A model generated the notes under the pieces. That model was not told the origin of the DNA, ran no database searches, and worked only from the letters and a program-made list of their open reading frames with translations. Source: Ruegeria sp. R14_0 (GTDB taxonomy: Bacteria > Pseudomonadota > Alphaproteobacteria > Rhodobacterales > Rhodobacteraceae). Taken from it: 64,000 nt of DNA. Positions 36,766-45,145 of this stretch are shown one piece after another. The translations under genes and the position numbers were made by a program. The first letter of the stretch is position 1. Every line of letters starts with the position of its first letter. Location: positions 124,001-188,000 of the forward strand of contig NZ_JAGHRC010000006.1 of the NCBI RefSeq assembly GCF_017743975.1. Reading direction: 5' to 3'.

Positions 36766-38896
36766 TCAGGTGCCTCCTCGCGTCGCGCGCATGTTGGTTC
36801 AACATACTTTTGGGGCCGTCTGCGCCAACTCGTCCGCGTTCGATTACGATGACCCTGTCGACAAGCGCCAACAGGCTTGTGCGGTGTGTGACGATGATCA
36901 TCGTTGTGTCAGTGGTTGCCTGTTTCAAGCGCTCGATTACTTCCGCCTCGGTCTTGACGTCCATCGCGCTGGTGGGCTCATCCAACAGCAAGACCGGCGG
37001 GCGTCCGATCAGTGCCCGCGCCAGCGCGATGGCCTGGCGCTGGCCGCCTGACAGGCCTTCGCCGCGTTCAGCCAATTGCTGTTCGTAACCGCTCGGATGT
37101 CTCGCCACGAAATCCTCGACGCCAGCGACCTGGCCTGCGTGGATCAAGTCCTGATCTTTCGGCCGGACCGCGCCGCTGACGATATTGTCACGGACTGTGC
37201 CAGAGAAAAGCCAAATGTCTTGTAGCACCGACCCGATACTGCGTCGCAAATCACCTGGATCAATTTGCCGGATGTCCACCCCGTCCAGCATCACCGATCC
37301 AGACGTGGGCTCGTAAAGACCCAAAAGCAGGCGCGCTATGGTGCTTTTGCCTGATCCGATAGAGCCCAGAATGGCCACCTTTTCACCGGGCTTTATGTCG
37401 AATGAGATGCCGGAAAGCGTGTCATCCTGCTGCTCGGGGTAGGCAAATTGAACGTCTTTGAAGGAAATCTGACCGTTGATCTTGGGACGGCTGATCCAAT
37501 TGCGTCCTTCGGGTCGCTCGCTCTCGGCGTGCATAAGAGTGTTCAAGTTTCGGTAGGCGCTGCGGGCTTGATTAACTCTCGTGAGAGTTTGTGCAAGCTG
37601 TCCCAGTGGGGCCAGGGCGCGGCCGGTTAGCATCACGGACGCGATCAGCGCACCCATACTGGCTTGGCCGTCAGAAATAAGAAACACCCCATAGAAAACG
37701 ATCAGGACCTGTGCTGCCTGTTGTGTGAAGCCGGTCAGGTTGAGTGCAAACTGCGTGATCGTGCGGCTGCGGATGCCATGTGAAGACTGGCGCTCTATTG
37801 CGTCATCCCAGCGGGCGCGCATTTGCCGGGCCGCGGACGTGGTCTTGATGGTCTCAAGCCCGGAGACGGTTTCAACCAGAACAGATTGTTTTGATTGCCC
37901 ATCTGCAAAGCTTTTTTCGGCCAGTCGCGAGAGCAACGGCTGAACTGCCAGACCCGAAAGTAAGACGATTGGAACAGCAAGCGCCGGGATCAATGCCAAA
38001 GGTCCGCCTACGACGTGAATGACGAATATGAACAGCGCAATAAACGGCAAATCCACCAAAGCGACCAACGTTGCCGACGTAAAGAACTCCCGCAGGGTTT
38101 CGAACTCGCGGATGGTGCTGGCCATTGCGCCGGTCGATCCGGTGCGGGACTTCATCTTTATGTTCAGTACTTGGCCGAAAACGCGTCGCCCCATAAAAAG
38201 GTCGGCTTTTTGCCCGGCGCGGTCAATAAAGCCAGCGCGCAAGAGCTTTAGGATAAAGTCAAAACCAAGCGCCAGCCCGACTCCGATCGTCAGAGCGATA
38301 AGGGATTCAGTCGCTTCGTTTGGAAGAACCCTGTCGTAGACAACCATGATAAAAACTGACGTAGAAAGGCCCAGAAGATTGGCGACAGCTGCGGCCAATA
38401 CAACCTGTGCGTAAGACCAGCGGTTCGCCAACATCGCAGACCAAAACCAATGCTCCGATGCAGGTGATTTGTCGTTCGCCGGCCCTTCCTTGTGGCTGCG
38501 CCGAAACAAGAATGCATAGCCGGTGTAGTGGTTCTTGATGGCTTTTTCGTCGACCTCACCGATGCCTTCGCCTGCTTCGGGATCAAAAACCAGTAACTTC
38601 CCGGGTTTTGTGCGACCGTGAAATACGACGGCCCTGTCATTTTCCAATAGAAGCAATGCCGGAACCAGAACTTCGTCGAACTCGGTCAGCTGTCGTGCGC
38701 CAAACCCTGCCTGCAACCCGGCGTGATGCGATACTTCCACAATGTCATGTGCATTCAGCTTCCCTGAAGCGTCGGATTGTGCTGCGTGCAAAGCAGCAAT
38801 GGTGAGAGATCGATCCAAATACGCGGCGATATGCAACAAGCAGGTCTCCAACGATGTAAGCTGCGGCGCGTCAATCGGGGGGTTTGGTGGTGTCAT
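36749..38896 (-). CDS. Type I secretion ABC exporter with C39-like domain (LapB/RtxB type)
   Basis: The 715-residue protein has an N-terminal C39-like domain (about 10-130; SLETCLLHIAAYLDR then VVFHGRTKPGKLLVFDPEAG), which lacks a clear C39 catalytic arrangement, a six-helix TM domain (about 165-450) with the ADLFMGRRVFGQVL and SGLETIKTT motifs, and an ATPase (about 480-700) with Walker A GSIGSGKST, signature LSGGQ, Walker B VLLLDEPTSAMD and switch His in VTHR. It exports a type I substrate, most simply the adhesin at the head of this operon. It overlaps both neighbours (4 and 17 bp). Confidence 0.93.
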   Translation of the reverse strand: MTPPNPPIDAPQLTSLETCLLHIAAYLDRSLTIAALHAAQSDASGKLNAHDIVEVSHHAGLQAGFGARQLTEFDEVLVPALLLLENDRAVVFHGRTKPGKLLVFDPEAGEGIGEVDEKAIKNHYTGYAFLFRRSHKEGPANDKSPASEHWFWSAMLANRWSYAQVVLAAAVANLLGLSTSVFIMVVYDRVLPNEATESLIALTIGVGLALGFDFILKLLRAGFIDRAGQKADLFMGRRVFGQVLNIKMKSRTGSTGAMASTIREFETLREFFTSATLVALVDLPFIALFIFVIHVVGGPLALIPALAVPIVLLSGLAVQPLLSRLAEKSFADGQSKQSVLVETVSGLETIKTTSAARQMRARWDDAIERQSSHGIRSRTITQFALNLTGFTQQAAQVLIVFYGVFLISDGQASMGALIASVMLTGRALAPLGQLAQTLTRVNQARSAYRNLNTLMHAESERPEGRNWISRPKINGQISFKDVQFAYPEQQDDTLSGISFDIKPGEKVAILGSIGSGKSTIARLLLGLYEPTSGSVMLDGVDIRQIDPGDLRRSIGSVLQDIWLFSGTVRDNIVSGAVRPKDQDLIHAGQVAGVEDFVARHPSGYEQQLAERGEGLSGGQRQAIALARALIGRPPVLLLDEPTSAMDVKTEAEVIERLKQATTDTTMIIVTHRTSLLALVDRVIVIERGRVGADGPKSMLNQHARDARRHLNVAAS

Positions 38897-40242
38897 GGCG
38901 CAACGTTCCAGTTCGTGATTGAAATGCCCAAGAAATCCAGAATGTCTCCGGTCAGGCTCAGCGCGGCGTAGTTGGTCAGGAAAAAGCTCTGCTCAGACAG
39001 AATGAGGCGTTGCTGAGCATTCACGTAGTCCCGCTGCGCATCCAATATTTCGATTAGGCTGCGCCGTCCGATTGTGAACTGGGTGCGCGCTGCAGCCACA
39101 CTTTCAGCATTTGCCTGAGCCGCCAATCGCGCCGCTTGCAACCGAACCGCTCCGGCCTGCTGATCCGAGCGGATGAAGTCCAGTTCCCTACGAATTTCGC
39201 GGATAAGCGTTTCGCGGGCGAACTCGGCTTCTCGGACCTGTGCTTCTGCGGCTGCGATTGCGGCACGGCGCTGACCGGTGCTGTCGATCTCATAATTGAA
39301 CGACAGGTCGACACCGAAATTTGCATCATTGCTACGATCCCGATCTGCAAAAGCCGCGATCTCAATTCCGGGCTGCCGTCGAGCCACGGCAGCGGTTTGT
39401 TCAGCTCGGGCGGCCAGCAAAGCTGCATCAGCGCGACGGACCTGCGGACTGTCCAGGACGATTTGTGCATCGGTCCGCGTTAGTCTTGGCGCCTCAACAG
39501 GGGCATCCAGCTGGCCTGGTGGCTGGCCAAAAACTTCGAGAAATTGAGCTTCGGCGCGCTCCGTTCTGGCTGTTGCGTCGGCGAGTTGCGTACGTGCGTC
39601 AGCCATACGCGAACGCGCAGTCAGCACATCCGCACTTGATCCAACACCTTGGGATGTGCGCTTGGTGATCTGGCGGACGATTTCTTCGTGCACTTCGACG
39701 TTATCGGCCGATATTGCCAAGATCTTGCGCCGGTCCAGCACGACAACGTAGGCTTCGATAGCTGCCAGGGCCAACGACGCTGCAGTCTGCAACTGTCCGC
39801 CGCGGCTTTCGAATACACGCGCCTTTGCAGCGGCCAGATCCCCGGAGGCGGCACCGCCATCATACACCAGCTGCGACACCCGCAGGTAAGGCGTGACATC
39901 TGCAATATCCGAATTCACGCGCTGCGACCTTGCGTTCATTCCCACTGAGACACGGGGCAAAAAAGCGCCTTCGGCTGCCCTCTGGTTAGCGTTTGCAACG
40001 TCCAGCTGGGTCACGCTTTGCGCGAGGTTCGGGTTGGTTTCGACGGCGGCGCGAACCCGCTGCCCAAATTCGCTTTGAGTCAAGCGTGGAATTGCAGCCT
40101 GCGCGCCGGTTCCGACCGAGCCTTGGGACAAGGAGCGCTCAACCCCCGTGAGATCAGGTGGGGCTGCGCAAGCGGTCAGGATTGGGATCGACAGCAGCGC
40201 AACCCATTTCAATAAGTATCCGCGGTTCAGTACGCGTTTCAT
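38893..40242 (-). CDS. TolC-family outer-membrane efflux lipoprotein
   Basis: ATG at 40242 is preferred (GGAGG about 5 nt upstream); a GTG directly before it gives one extra residue. The 449-residue protein has a lipoprotein signal with lipobox LTAC (Cys25), then two copies of the outer-membrane efflux fold: long Ala/Arg/Gln-rich helices (RVFESRGGQLQTAASLALAA, DVLTARSRMADARTQLADAT) and the repeat-end motif GRRSLIEILDAQRDYVNAQQ. It is the outer-membrane channel of the system and the only one in this locus. The stop of sapC overlaps its start. Confidence 0.9.
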   Translation of the reverse strand: MKRVLNRGYLLKWVALLSIPILTACAAPPDLTGVERSLSQGSVGTGAQAAIPRLTQSEFGQRVRAAVETNPNLAQSVTQLDVANANQRAAEGAFLPRVSVGMNARSQRVNSDIADVTPYLRVSQLVYDGGAASGDLAAAKARVFESRGGQLQTAASLALAAIEAYVVVLDRRKILAISADNVEVHEEIVRQITKRTSQGVGSSADVLTARSRMADARTQLADATARTERAEAQFLEVFGQPPGQLDAPVEAPRLTRTDAQIVLDSPQVRRADAALLAARAEQTAAVARRQPGIEIAAFADRDRSNDANFGVDLSFNYEIDSTGQRRAAIAAAEAQVREAEFARETLIREIRRELDFIRSDQQAGAVRLQAARLAAQANAESVAAARTQFTIGRRSLIEILDAQRDYVNAQQRLILSEQSFFLTNYAALSLTGDILDFLGISITNWNVAP

Positions 40243-41051
40243 CACACCTCCCCGATCAAGCGACGGTCTTCGTTTTGCGCATGGGCCATAGCTGTTAGAA
40301 AAAGCGAAACATCTGAATTTTCAGTGTATTGCTTTTGGGTATCGGTCCGCGCTGCCCGCTTTTGTACGATCGAAAACCAAGCAAGATGGGACAGCGAGAC
40401 CTGATGCGCATGGACGAGTTGAAGAGCACCCGTTTCGAGCAGCGTCAGTTTTTCCGATTGAGACAACGCGTTCAGCCGCTGCATATCGACCCCGAGAGTA
40501 GCGGCCGGAAGGTCCACTCCGTCATGAACGGTCAGACGTGTGAAAAGTCCGAGATCCTGCAGGGTCCGGCAAGTTCTACGTGTGGCGAAAGCAGAGGTTT
40601 CGCGTGTCTGAAAAAAACTGAGAACCTTCTGTAGTTCCTCGGTCAACTCGCCGGAGTCAGTAAAGAACGGTTCATTGCCGGGACTATCCGTCACCAGGCC
40701 AAGAGTTTCGTCGACCATGAGTTGCAGGCTATTTTCATGGCACGGATCAGACCGAACGGTATGAAAGGGCGGGCACCTTAAAGCTGATGGAATGTAAGTG
40801 GCCAACCAGCGGCCATTATCGGAAACAAATGGCGTTGGCGTATGTGGTGACAACGACAAGATCGCCACCGGCTCGACCCAATTGTTGGTTTCGTGAAAGA
40901 CCATCGGGTAGGCGGCTGCGATGTGCAAAACCTCCTGCGCGACAACCGGGCACAAGTGCTGATGCCTTGCGAAATGGAAGGAGGAAAACCGCTTCCAATA
41001 CCGGTGGCCATACCGGTTATAAGTCACGGGAAACAGGCCATTCTGTGCCAT
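40242..41051 (-). CDS. sapC: SapC family protein
   Basis: The 269-residue protein has the SapC-family look: it starts MAQNGLFPVTYNRYGHRYW, with HQHLCPVVAQEVLHIAAAYPMVF and SALRCPPFH typical of the family, and has no signal peptide or TM helix. SapC proteins are named from the S-layer secretion locus of Campylobacter, and are found beside type I secretion genes; the molecular function is unknown. GGGG lies about 6 nt before the start. It sits between the adhesin and TolC genes in one transcription unit, which suggests a role in maturation or targeting of the adhesin. Confidence 0.85.
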   Translation of the reverse strand: MAQNGLFPVTYNRYGHRYWKRFSSFHFARHQHLCPVVAQEVLHIAAAYPMVFHETNNWVEPVAILSLSPHTPTPFVSDNGRWLATYIPSALRCPPFHTVRSDPCHENSLQLMVDETLGLVTDSPGNEPFFTDSGELTEELQKVLSFFQTRETSAFATRRTCRTLQDLGLFTRLTVHDGVDLPAATLGVDMQRLNALSQSEKLTLLETGALQLVHAHQVSLSHLAWFSIVQKRAARTDTQKQYTENSDVSLFLTAMAHAQNEDRRLIGEV

Positions 41052-41076
41052 TTTTTACCCCTGGATGGACAATAGA

Positions 41077-41103
41077 GACCGCCGGTCGCATGAACCGGCG
41101 GTC
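41077..41103 (-). promoter_or_regulatory. Hairpin between the adhesin and sapC
   Basis: A perfect 10-bp GC-rich stem (41077-41086 with 41094-41103) with a 7-nt loop lies 10 bp after the adhesin stop. Only a weak T-rich stretch follows on the minus strand, so partial termination or mRNA stabilisation is likely, giving more adhesin than secretion machinery. Role inferred. Confidence 0.6.
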
Positions 41104-41113
41104 GATGTGGATA

Positions 41114-44100
41114 TCAGGCTGTCGCCCCGGTCGGATCGGTGTGCAGAATATTGTCTGTATTCAACCCACTAAGGTCGTCGAGGCCGGAGAATTGAGCCAT
41201 TGTCTCTACGGTAGCCGAGGTCGGAGTAGCGTAATCGACTTTGACCAGGACACCGTTGTCTCCGTCTGTTGCGAGGACATAGATCTCGTCCCCTGCCTGA
41301 ACACCAGTCAGGCTTTCGACGGCTGTTTCGATCGTGTTGACGGTCAAGTCCGCCAAGACCGTGGTCAAGCCTACAAAGCCTGTGTTGACCCCCAACGCGT
41401 CTCCGACGCTCAGGTTTTCGACCCCGGTGCCATTGCCACGCAAATTGGCCGGATCAAGACCGCTGAACATCAAGGCGTCCGCCGCGTCCGCCGATGCGCC
41501 AAGCGCAAAGCCTGTGATCGTATCCACGCCGTTCGCCGTCGGATCCGCTTCGAAGACAATGACATCGCGACCGGCATCCGAGACATTGATGCCGTCGTCA
41601 CCATCTTGGCCGCGAACAAAACTGTCCACATCGCTGGCCACAATCGTATCGTTGCCATCCGTGCCCAGTATAAGGGTGGATGGGCCTCCATCTGACGTGG
41701 TGATCGTCAGTTCGATGGGTTTCGTTGGGTCCTGGACGGTCATGGTGAACGTCACCAGAGGTTGGTTCAGGTCGGTAAACACTGGCGCAACACCCGCGAA
41801 GTTGACGGCTGAGCTGCCTACCGGGTTCGACAGATAAAGGCCAAAGGCGCCATTTCCCGAATCTGAACCATTGTTGAATGTCACAACGGACGGATCAAAT
41901 CCCAGCTCAACAGTCATGGCCAAGCCCGACGAGATATCGCGATCGGCATCGGCAAATATTTCGAAGGTTATGTTCGACCCGCTGCGGCTGGCTTCGGTGA
42001 TGACATAGGCTGCAGGCACATGGGCAGTGACCTGGTCGGTTGTTGGCAAGGGATCAGGGCCGCCTGTCACTGTCGCCTGCGCCTGAAAGTTGAGGTCATC
42101 ACCTGCCGAGACACCGGTGAACTCAGAGGTCGGGACAGTTAATGACCATGTGCCATCTGCGGCCACGGTTGCAGTGCCAACCGAGTTGCTGTTGAGCGTC
42201 ACACTCACATTTTGACCGGCACTCAGACCTACCGACGTCCCGGACACGACCACGCCCGAACTCTGCGCGTCACTCAGGGACACAGAGTTGTTCAATCCGA
42301 CCGGATTTACATTCAATAGTGGTCTGAAATCCGTTGCGAGAGTCGTTGTCGCTGGAATTGCGCTGTTTCCTGCGCTGTCACATACGGCGGCCGAGATCGT
42401 GAAATTCGTGCTGTCCGCCAACCCTGCAAGGTCTGAAGCAGGGATTGTGACCGTCCATGCACCGGACGACGCGTTGGCGGTATAGTCTTGGCCATCCAGC
42501 GTAACGGTCACGGTTTGCCCGTCTTCCGCTGAGGTCGCGCCCGAAATGGTCAGGTCGTTGCCCTGCTCGGCAATGTCCAATACCGATCCGACTGGCAAGG
42601 CATTGATCGTCACGGTTGGGGCCGTGAAATCCGTCTGGAACCCGCCATTTGCAGTCGCCGTATTTCCGGCAGCATCGGATACGGATGCCCTGACGTCATA
42701 GCTTTCCCCGTCCTGCAGGGCAGAAAGGCTCGCGGCGGGCGCGACGAACGACCAAGTTCCGCTGTTGACTATTGTGGTGTTGCTGATGTCCACCGTCTCA
42801 TCGGCGCGGACGATTTCGACTGTGATCGTGGTGCCATCAGGCGCATCAGATGTTCCGGAAACGGTCAGGTCAGTGCCCCGTTCCGTTGTGTTCATGACAG
42901 CTCCGTCGGACAGGCCGGTGATGGCGATTGAAGGTGCCGTAAAGTCCGTGTCAAAACTGCTGCTTGCCTGCGACGCCGGATTGCCTGCCGCGTCCGTCAC
43001 ATCCGCCGTGACAGTAACAGTCGCGCCATCAGACAAGGCAGCAAGAGCAGCCGAAGGTACAGTCGCCGACCATGATCCGCCCGATACGGTGCCAGTATAG
43101 GTTTGTCCGTTTACTGAAACCGTGGCGGTTTGCCCATCTTCGGCGTCGGTCGATCCGTTGATAGTAAGATCTGTGCCCTGCTCAGCGGCATTCAGAACCG
43201 ACCCGCCGGAAAACCCGTCAATACTGACGGTTGGGGCGGTTACATCCTTCGAAACCGCAACGCTATCTTCGCGGGCGGCGAGCCCGTCCTGGTTGATCAC
43301 GTTTGCGGTAATTGAAAACGATCCTCCATCTGCCAAGGATACCAAATCGGCTGTGGGTATAGTCACAGACCAGGTATTGCCCGACACAGCACCGGTATAG
43401 CTTTGGCCGTCCAGCATGATGGTAACCTGTTGACCGTCGTCGACATTTGCGGAAATGCCCGAGACCGTCAGGTCTGACCCAACATCGACCGCATTCAACA
43501 CCCCACCGACAGAGAGAGGAGAAATCGCAACCGAGGGGCTGGTCAAATCCACCGGGACGGTCGCCGTTGCAGGCGCTGACATGTTCCCTGCTGCGTCACT
43601 GACAACGACTTGTACAGAGGCCGGAATGCCCGAGGACAGGTTGGTGAGATCGGCGACCGGAACGGTCACGGACCAGTTGCCGCCCGAGGCGGTACCAGTG
43701 TATGTCTGGCCAGCAAACTCGACCGTTACCGTTTGACCATCGGCAGCAGTTGTCGAACCGCTCAGCTCCAAATCGGTTTGGATGTCAACCAACTCGATTG
43801 AACCGCCTGATACCGGGTTCAGCGAAATGGTGGGCGCGGTGAAATCAGTGTCAAAACTGTCGGTTGCTTGTACGGCCGGGTTGCCTGCCTGATCTGATAC
43901 GTCCGCCGTGACCGTTACGGCTGCTCCGTCCGCCAACGTGGCGAGATCGGCGGATGGAACGGTGACGGCCCATTGCCCGTCTGCAACCGCACCGGTGTAG
44001 GATTGTCCATTCAGAGTGACTGTTACCGTCTGACCGTTTTCTGCGTTCGTTGTGCCTGAAACCACGAGATCAGTCGCCATTTCCGCCGCGTTCATGACCG

Positions 44101-44935
44101 CACCATCCGAAAACCCTGAAATTGCCAGAGTCGGCGGGATGGTATCGATGTCATAGCGAACTGTTTCGACGGAAATCTCTTGCCCGTCGCCGCCCAGGTG
44201 GCGCACCGTCACGTCCTGAACCCCTTGCGGCAGGCTGGCCGCCTCGGCAGAAGTCAGAGAGATGCTCCAATCCCCATCTGAATTGAGCGGTACGGTTTTG
44301 ACCAGCGATCCAATCGTGACTTCAACGGTCTCGGTGCCGTTGGGGACATTTATTTCGGTTCCTGTATTGCTCAACGCTGTTGATTGGACCTGAGCCAGAT
44401 TGAGGATTGGTGTCACAGGGGTGGGCACGGTCAGCTCGGCGTCATCGCCACCGCCGCCACCGGCCCCCGCAGCGGCCGCGCCTGCCAGACCCAGACCGCC
44501 CAAAGCAGCACCCATGCCGCTGATGCCACCACCGGCTGCCGCAGCTCCTCCGGCTTCGGCGAGGCTGAATTGTGCAATTTCAGCAACAGCGTTCTCGGCG
44601 ATCATGATTGCACCGCTGTCCAACACCTGAACATTCTCGGCGGCGACAATCATTGTGCTGCCATCAGCCATTTTCAGTTGAACATCACCATTCTTCAAAA
44701 GCTTGACGGACCGAACACCGGGAATCGTTTCGGCAAACTGATAGGCATAAAGCTCTTCGATCGTGGCCTGTGCCAGCGCAGGCAGGGCCATCAACGTAGA
44801 ACCAAGTCCCCCTGCAATTCCTCGCCCGACCCAACGACGCATTTTGCCGTCGATCCACTGGCGAATGTGATTTTTGCGACCGGAGTCTGATCCGTCCGCT
44901 TTGGATTTGGCGTGAGAATCGTGTTCTTTGGTCAT
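41114..44935 (-). CDS. Giant Ig-repeat surface protein with cohesin-like domain (type I secretion substrate)
   Basis: The start at 44935 (MTKEHDSHAKSKADG) has GAGGG about 6 nt upstream. The 1273-residue protein has: a basic N-terminus and a hydrophobic segment ending ALPALAQA (about 31-56); a BapA-prefix/retention-like region (about 60-125, VKLLKNGDVQLKMADGST); a Gly/Ala linker (128-164); eight Ig-like repeats of about 100 residues (174-974); a cohesin-like domain (about 975-1089); one or two RTX-like calcium repeats (GTDGNDTIV, GQDGDDGI; about 1091-1118); and a C-terminal region of the type I kind. Only one Cys is seen in the repeats. It heads the operon adhesin-sapC-TolC-ABC-HlyD, so it is the probable cargo. 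Adhesin or S-layer-like function is inferred. Confidence 0.87.
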   Translation of the reverse strand: MTKEHDSHAKSKADGSDSGRKNHIRQWIDGKMRRWVGRGIAGGLGSTLMALPALAQATIEELYAYQFAETIPGVRSVKLLKNGDVQLKMADGSTMIVAAENVQVLDSGAIMIAENAVAEIAQFSLAEAGGAAAAGGGISGMGAALGGLGLAGAAAAGAGGGGGDDAELTVPTPVTPILNLAQVQSTALSNTGTEINVPNGTETVEVTIGSLVKTVPLNSDGDWSISLTSAEAASLPQGVQDVTVRHLGGDGQEISVETVRYDIDTIPPTLAISGFSDGAVMNAAEMATDLVVSGTTNAENGQTVTVTLNGQSYTGAVADGQWAVTVPSADLATLADGAAVTVTADVSDQAGNPAVQATDSFDTDFTAPTISLNPVSGGSIELVDIQTDLELSGSTTAADGQTVTVEFAGQTYTGTASGGNWSVTVPVADLTNLSSGIPASVQVVVSDAAGNMSAPATATVPVDLTSPSVAISPLSVGGVLNAVDVGSDLTVSGISANVDDGQQVTIMLDGQSYTGAVSGNTWSVTIPTADLVSLADGGSFSITANVINQDGLAAREDSVAVSKDVTAPTVSIDGFSGGSVLNAAEQGTDLTINGSTDAEDGQTATVSVNGQTYTGTVSGGSWSATVPSAALAALSDGATVTVTADVTDAAGNPASQASSSFDTDFTAPSIAITGLSDGAVMNTTERGTDLTVSGTSDAPDGTTITVEIVRADETVDISNTTIVNSGTWSFVAPAASLSALQDGESYDVRASVSDAAGNTATANGGFQTDFTAPTVTINALPVGSVLDIAEQGNDLTISGATSAEDGQTVTVTLDGQDYTANASSGAWTVTIPASDLAGLADSTNFTISAAVCDSAGNSAIPATTTLATDFRPLLNVNPVGLNNSVSLSDAQSSGVVVSGTSVGLSAGQNVSVTLNSNSVGTATVAADGTWSLTVPTSEFTGVSAGDDLNFQAQATVTGGPDPLPTTDQVTAHVPAAYVITEASRSGSNITFEIFADADRDISSGLAMTVELGFDPSVVTFNNGSDSGNGAFGLYLSNPVGSSAVNFAGVAPVFTDLNQPLVTFTMTVQDPTKPIELTITTSDGGPSTLILGTDGNDTIVASDVDSFVRGQDGDDGINVSDAGRDVIVFEADPTANGVDTITGFALGASADAADALMFSGLDPANLRGNGTGVENLSVGDALGVNTGFVGLTTVLADLTVNTIETAVESLTGVQAGDEIYVLATDGDNGVLVKVDYATPTSATVETMAQFSGLDDLSGLNTDNILHTDPTGATA
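41669..42013 (-). other. Cohesin-like domain of the adhesin
   Basis: Residues 975-1089 read as a nine-strand jelly roll of the cohesin kind: an opening strand after AAYVITEASRSG, the core ISSGLAMTVELGFDPSVVTF (compare the cohesin motif of a strand followed by a Y/FDPxxL turn), then AVNFAGVAPVFTDLNQPLVT followed by a FxMxV strand. It lies between the Ig repeats and the RTX-like part. Recognised by eye only. Confidence 0.55.
42326..44143 (-). repeat. Tandem Ig-like repeats, about 300 bp each
   Basis: Six units of roughly 300 bp encode Ig-like domains with the shared pattern TVTLNGQSYTGAVADGQWAV, then TVPSADLATLADG, then DAAGN and FDTDFTAPT. The units differ in DNA and protein sequence, so they are old duplications; two further diverged units flank them (near 44144-44416 and 42014-42325). 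Confidence 0.85.
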
Positions 44936-45029
44936 CTTACCCTCATTTGTGGTGTTCACGTCCGCCCGAGGGGGCCAGATTCTGTTCATCTGTCTTTCGC
45001 TCTTGTGACTCATGCGGTCGGACCAGGAA

Positions 45030-45075
45030 AAATTGTGTTAAACTGAAACCGAACTCCGCGTTTTCACCACAATTT
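45030..45075. promoter_or_regulatory. Inverted repeat between the divergent adhesin and propeller genes
   Basis: Perfect 8-bp arms AAATTGTG (45030-45037) and CACAATTT (45068-45075) flank a 30-bp core that holds a second, shorter pair (TGAAAC with GTTTTCA). It lies roughly midway in the 210-bp divergent promoter region, where one regulator could control both genes. Inferred. Confidence 0.35.
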
Positions 45076-45145
45076 CGCTTTGGTTTCGGGCCGGGCATCA
45101 GATCATCCTGCAGTCAGTGCCAGGTTTGGCGTGGGGTGATTTGGT

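Noticed and set aside
42326..44143. CRISPR or mobile repeat array
   Set aside because: The repeats are long coding repeats of Ig-like domains that have diverged, not short direct repeats with spacers.
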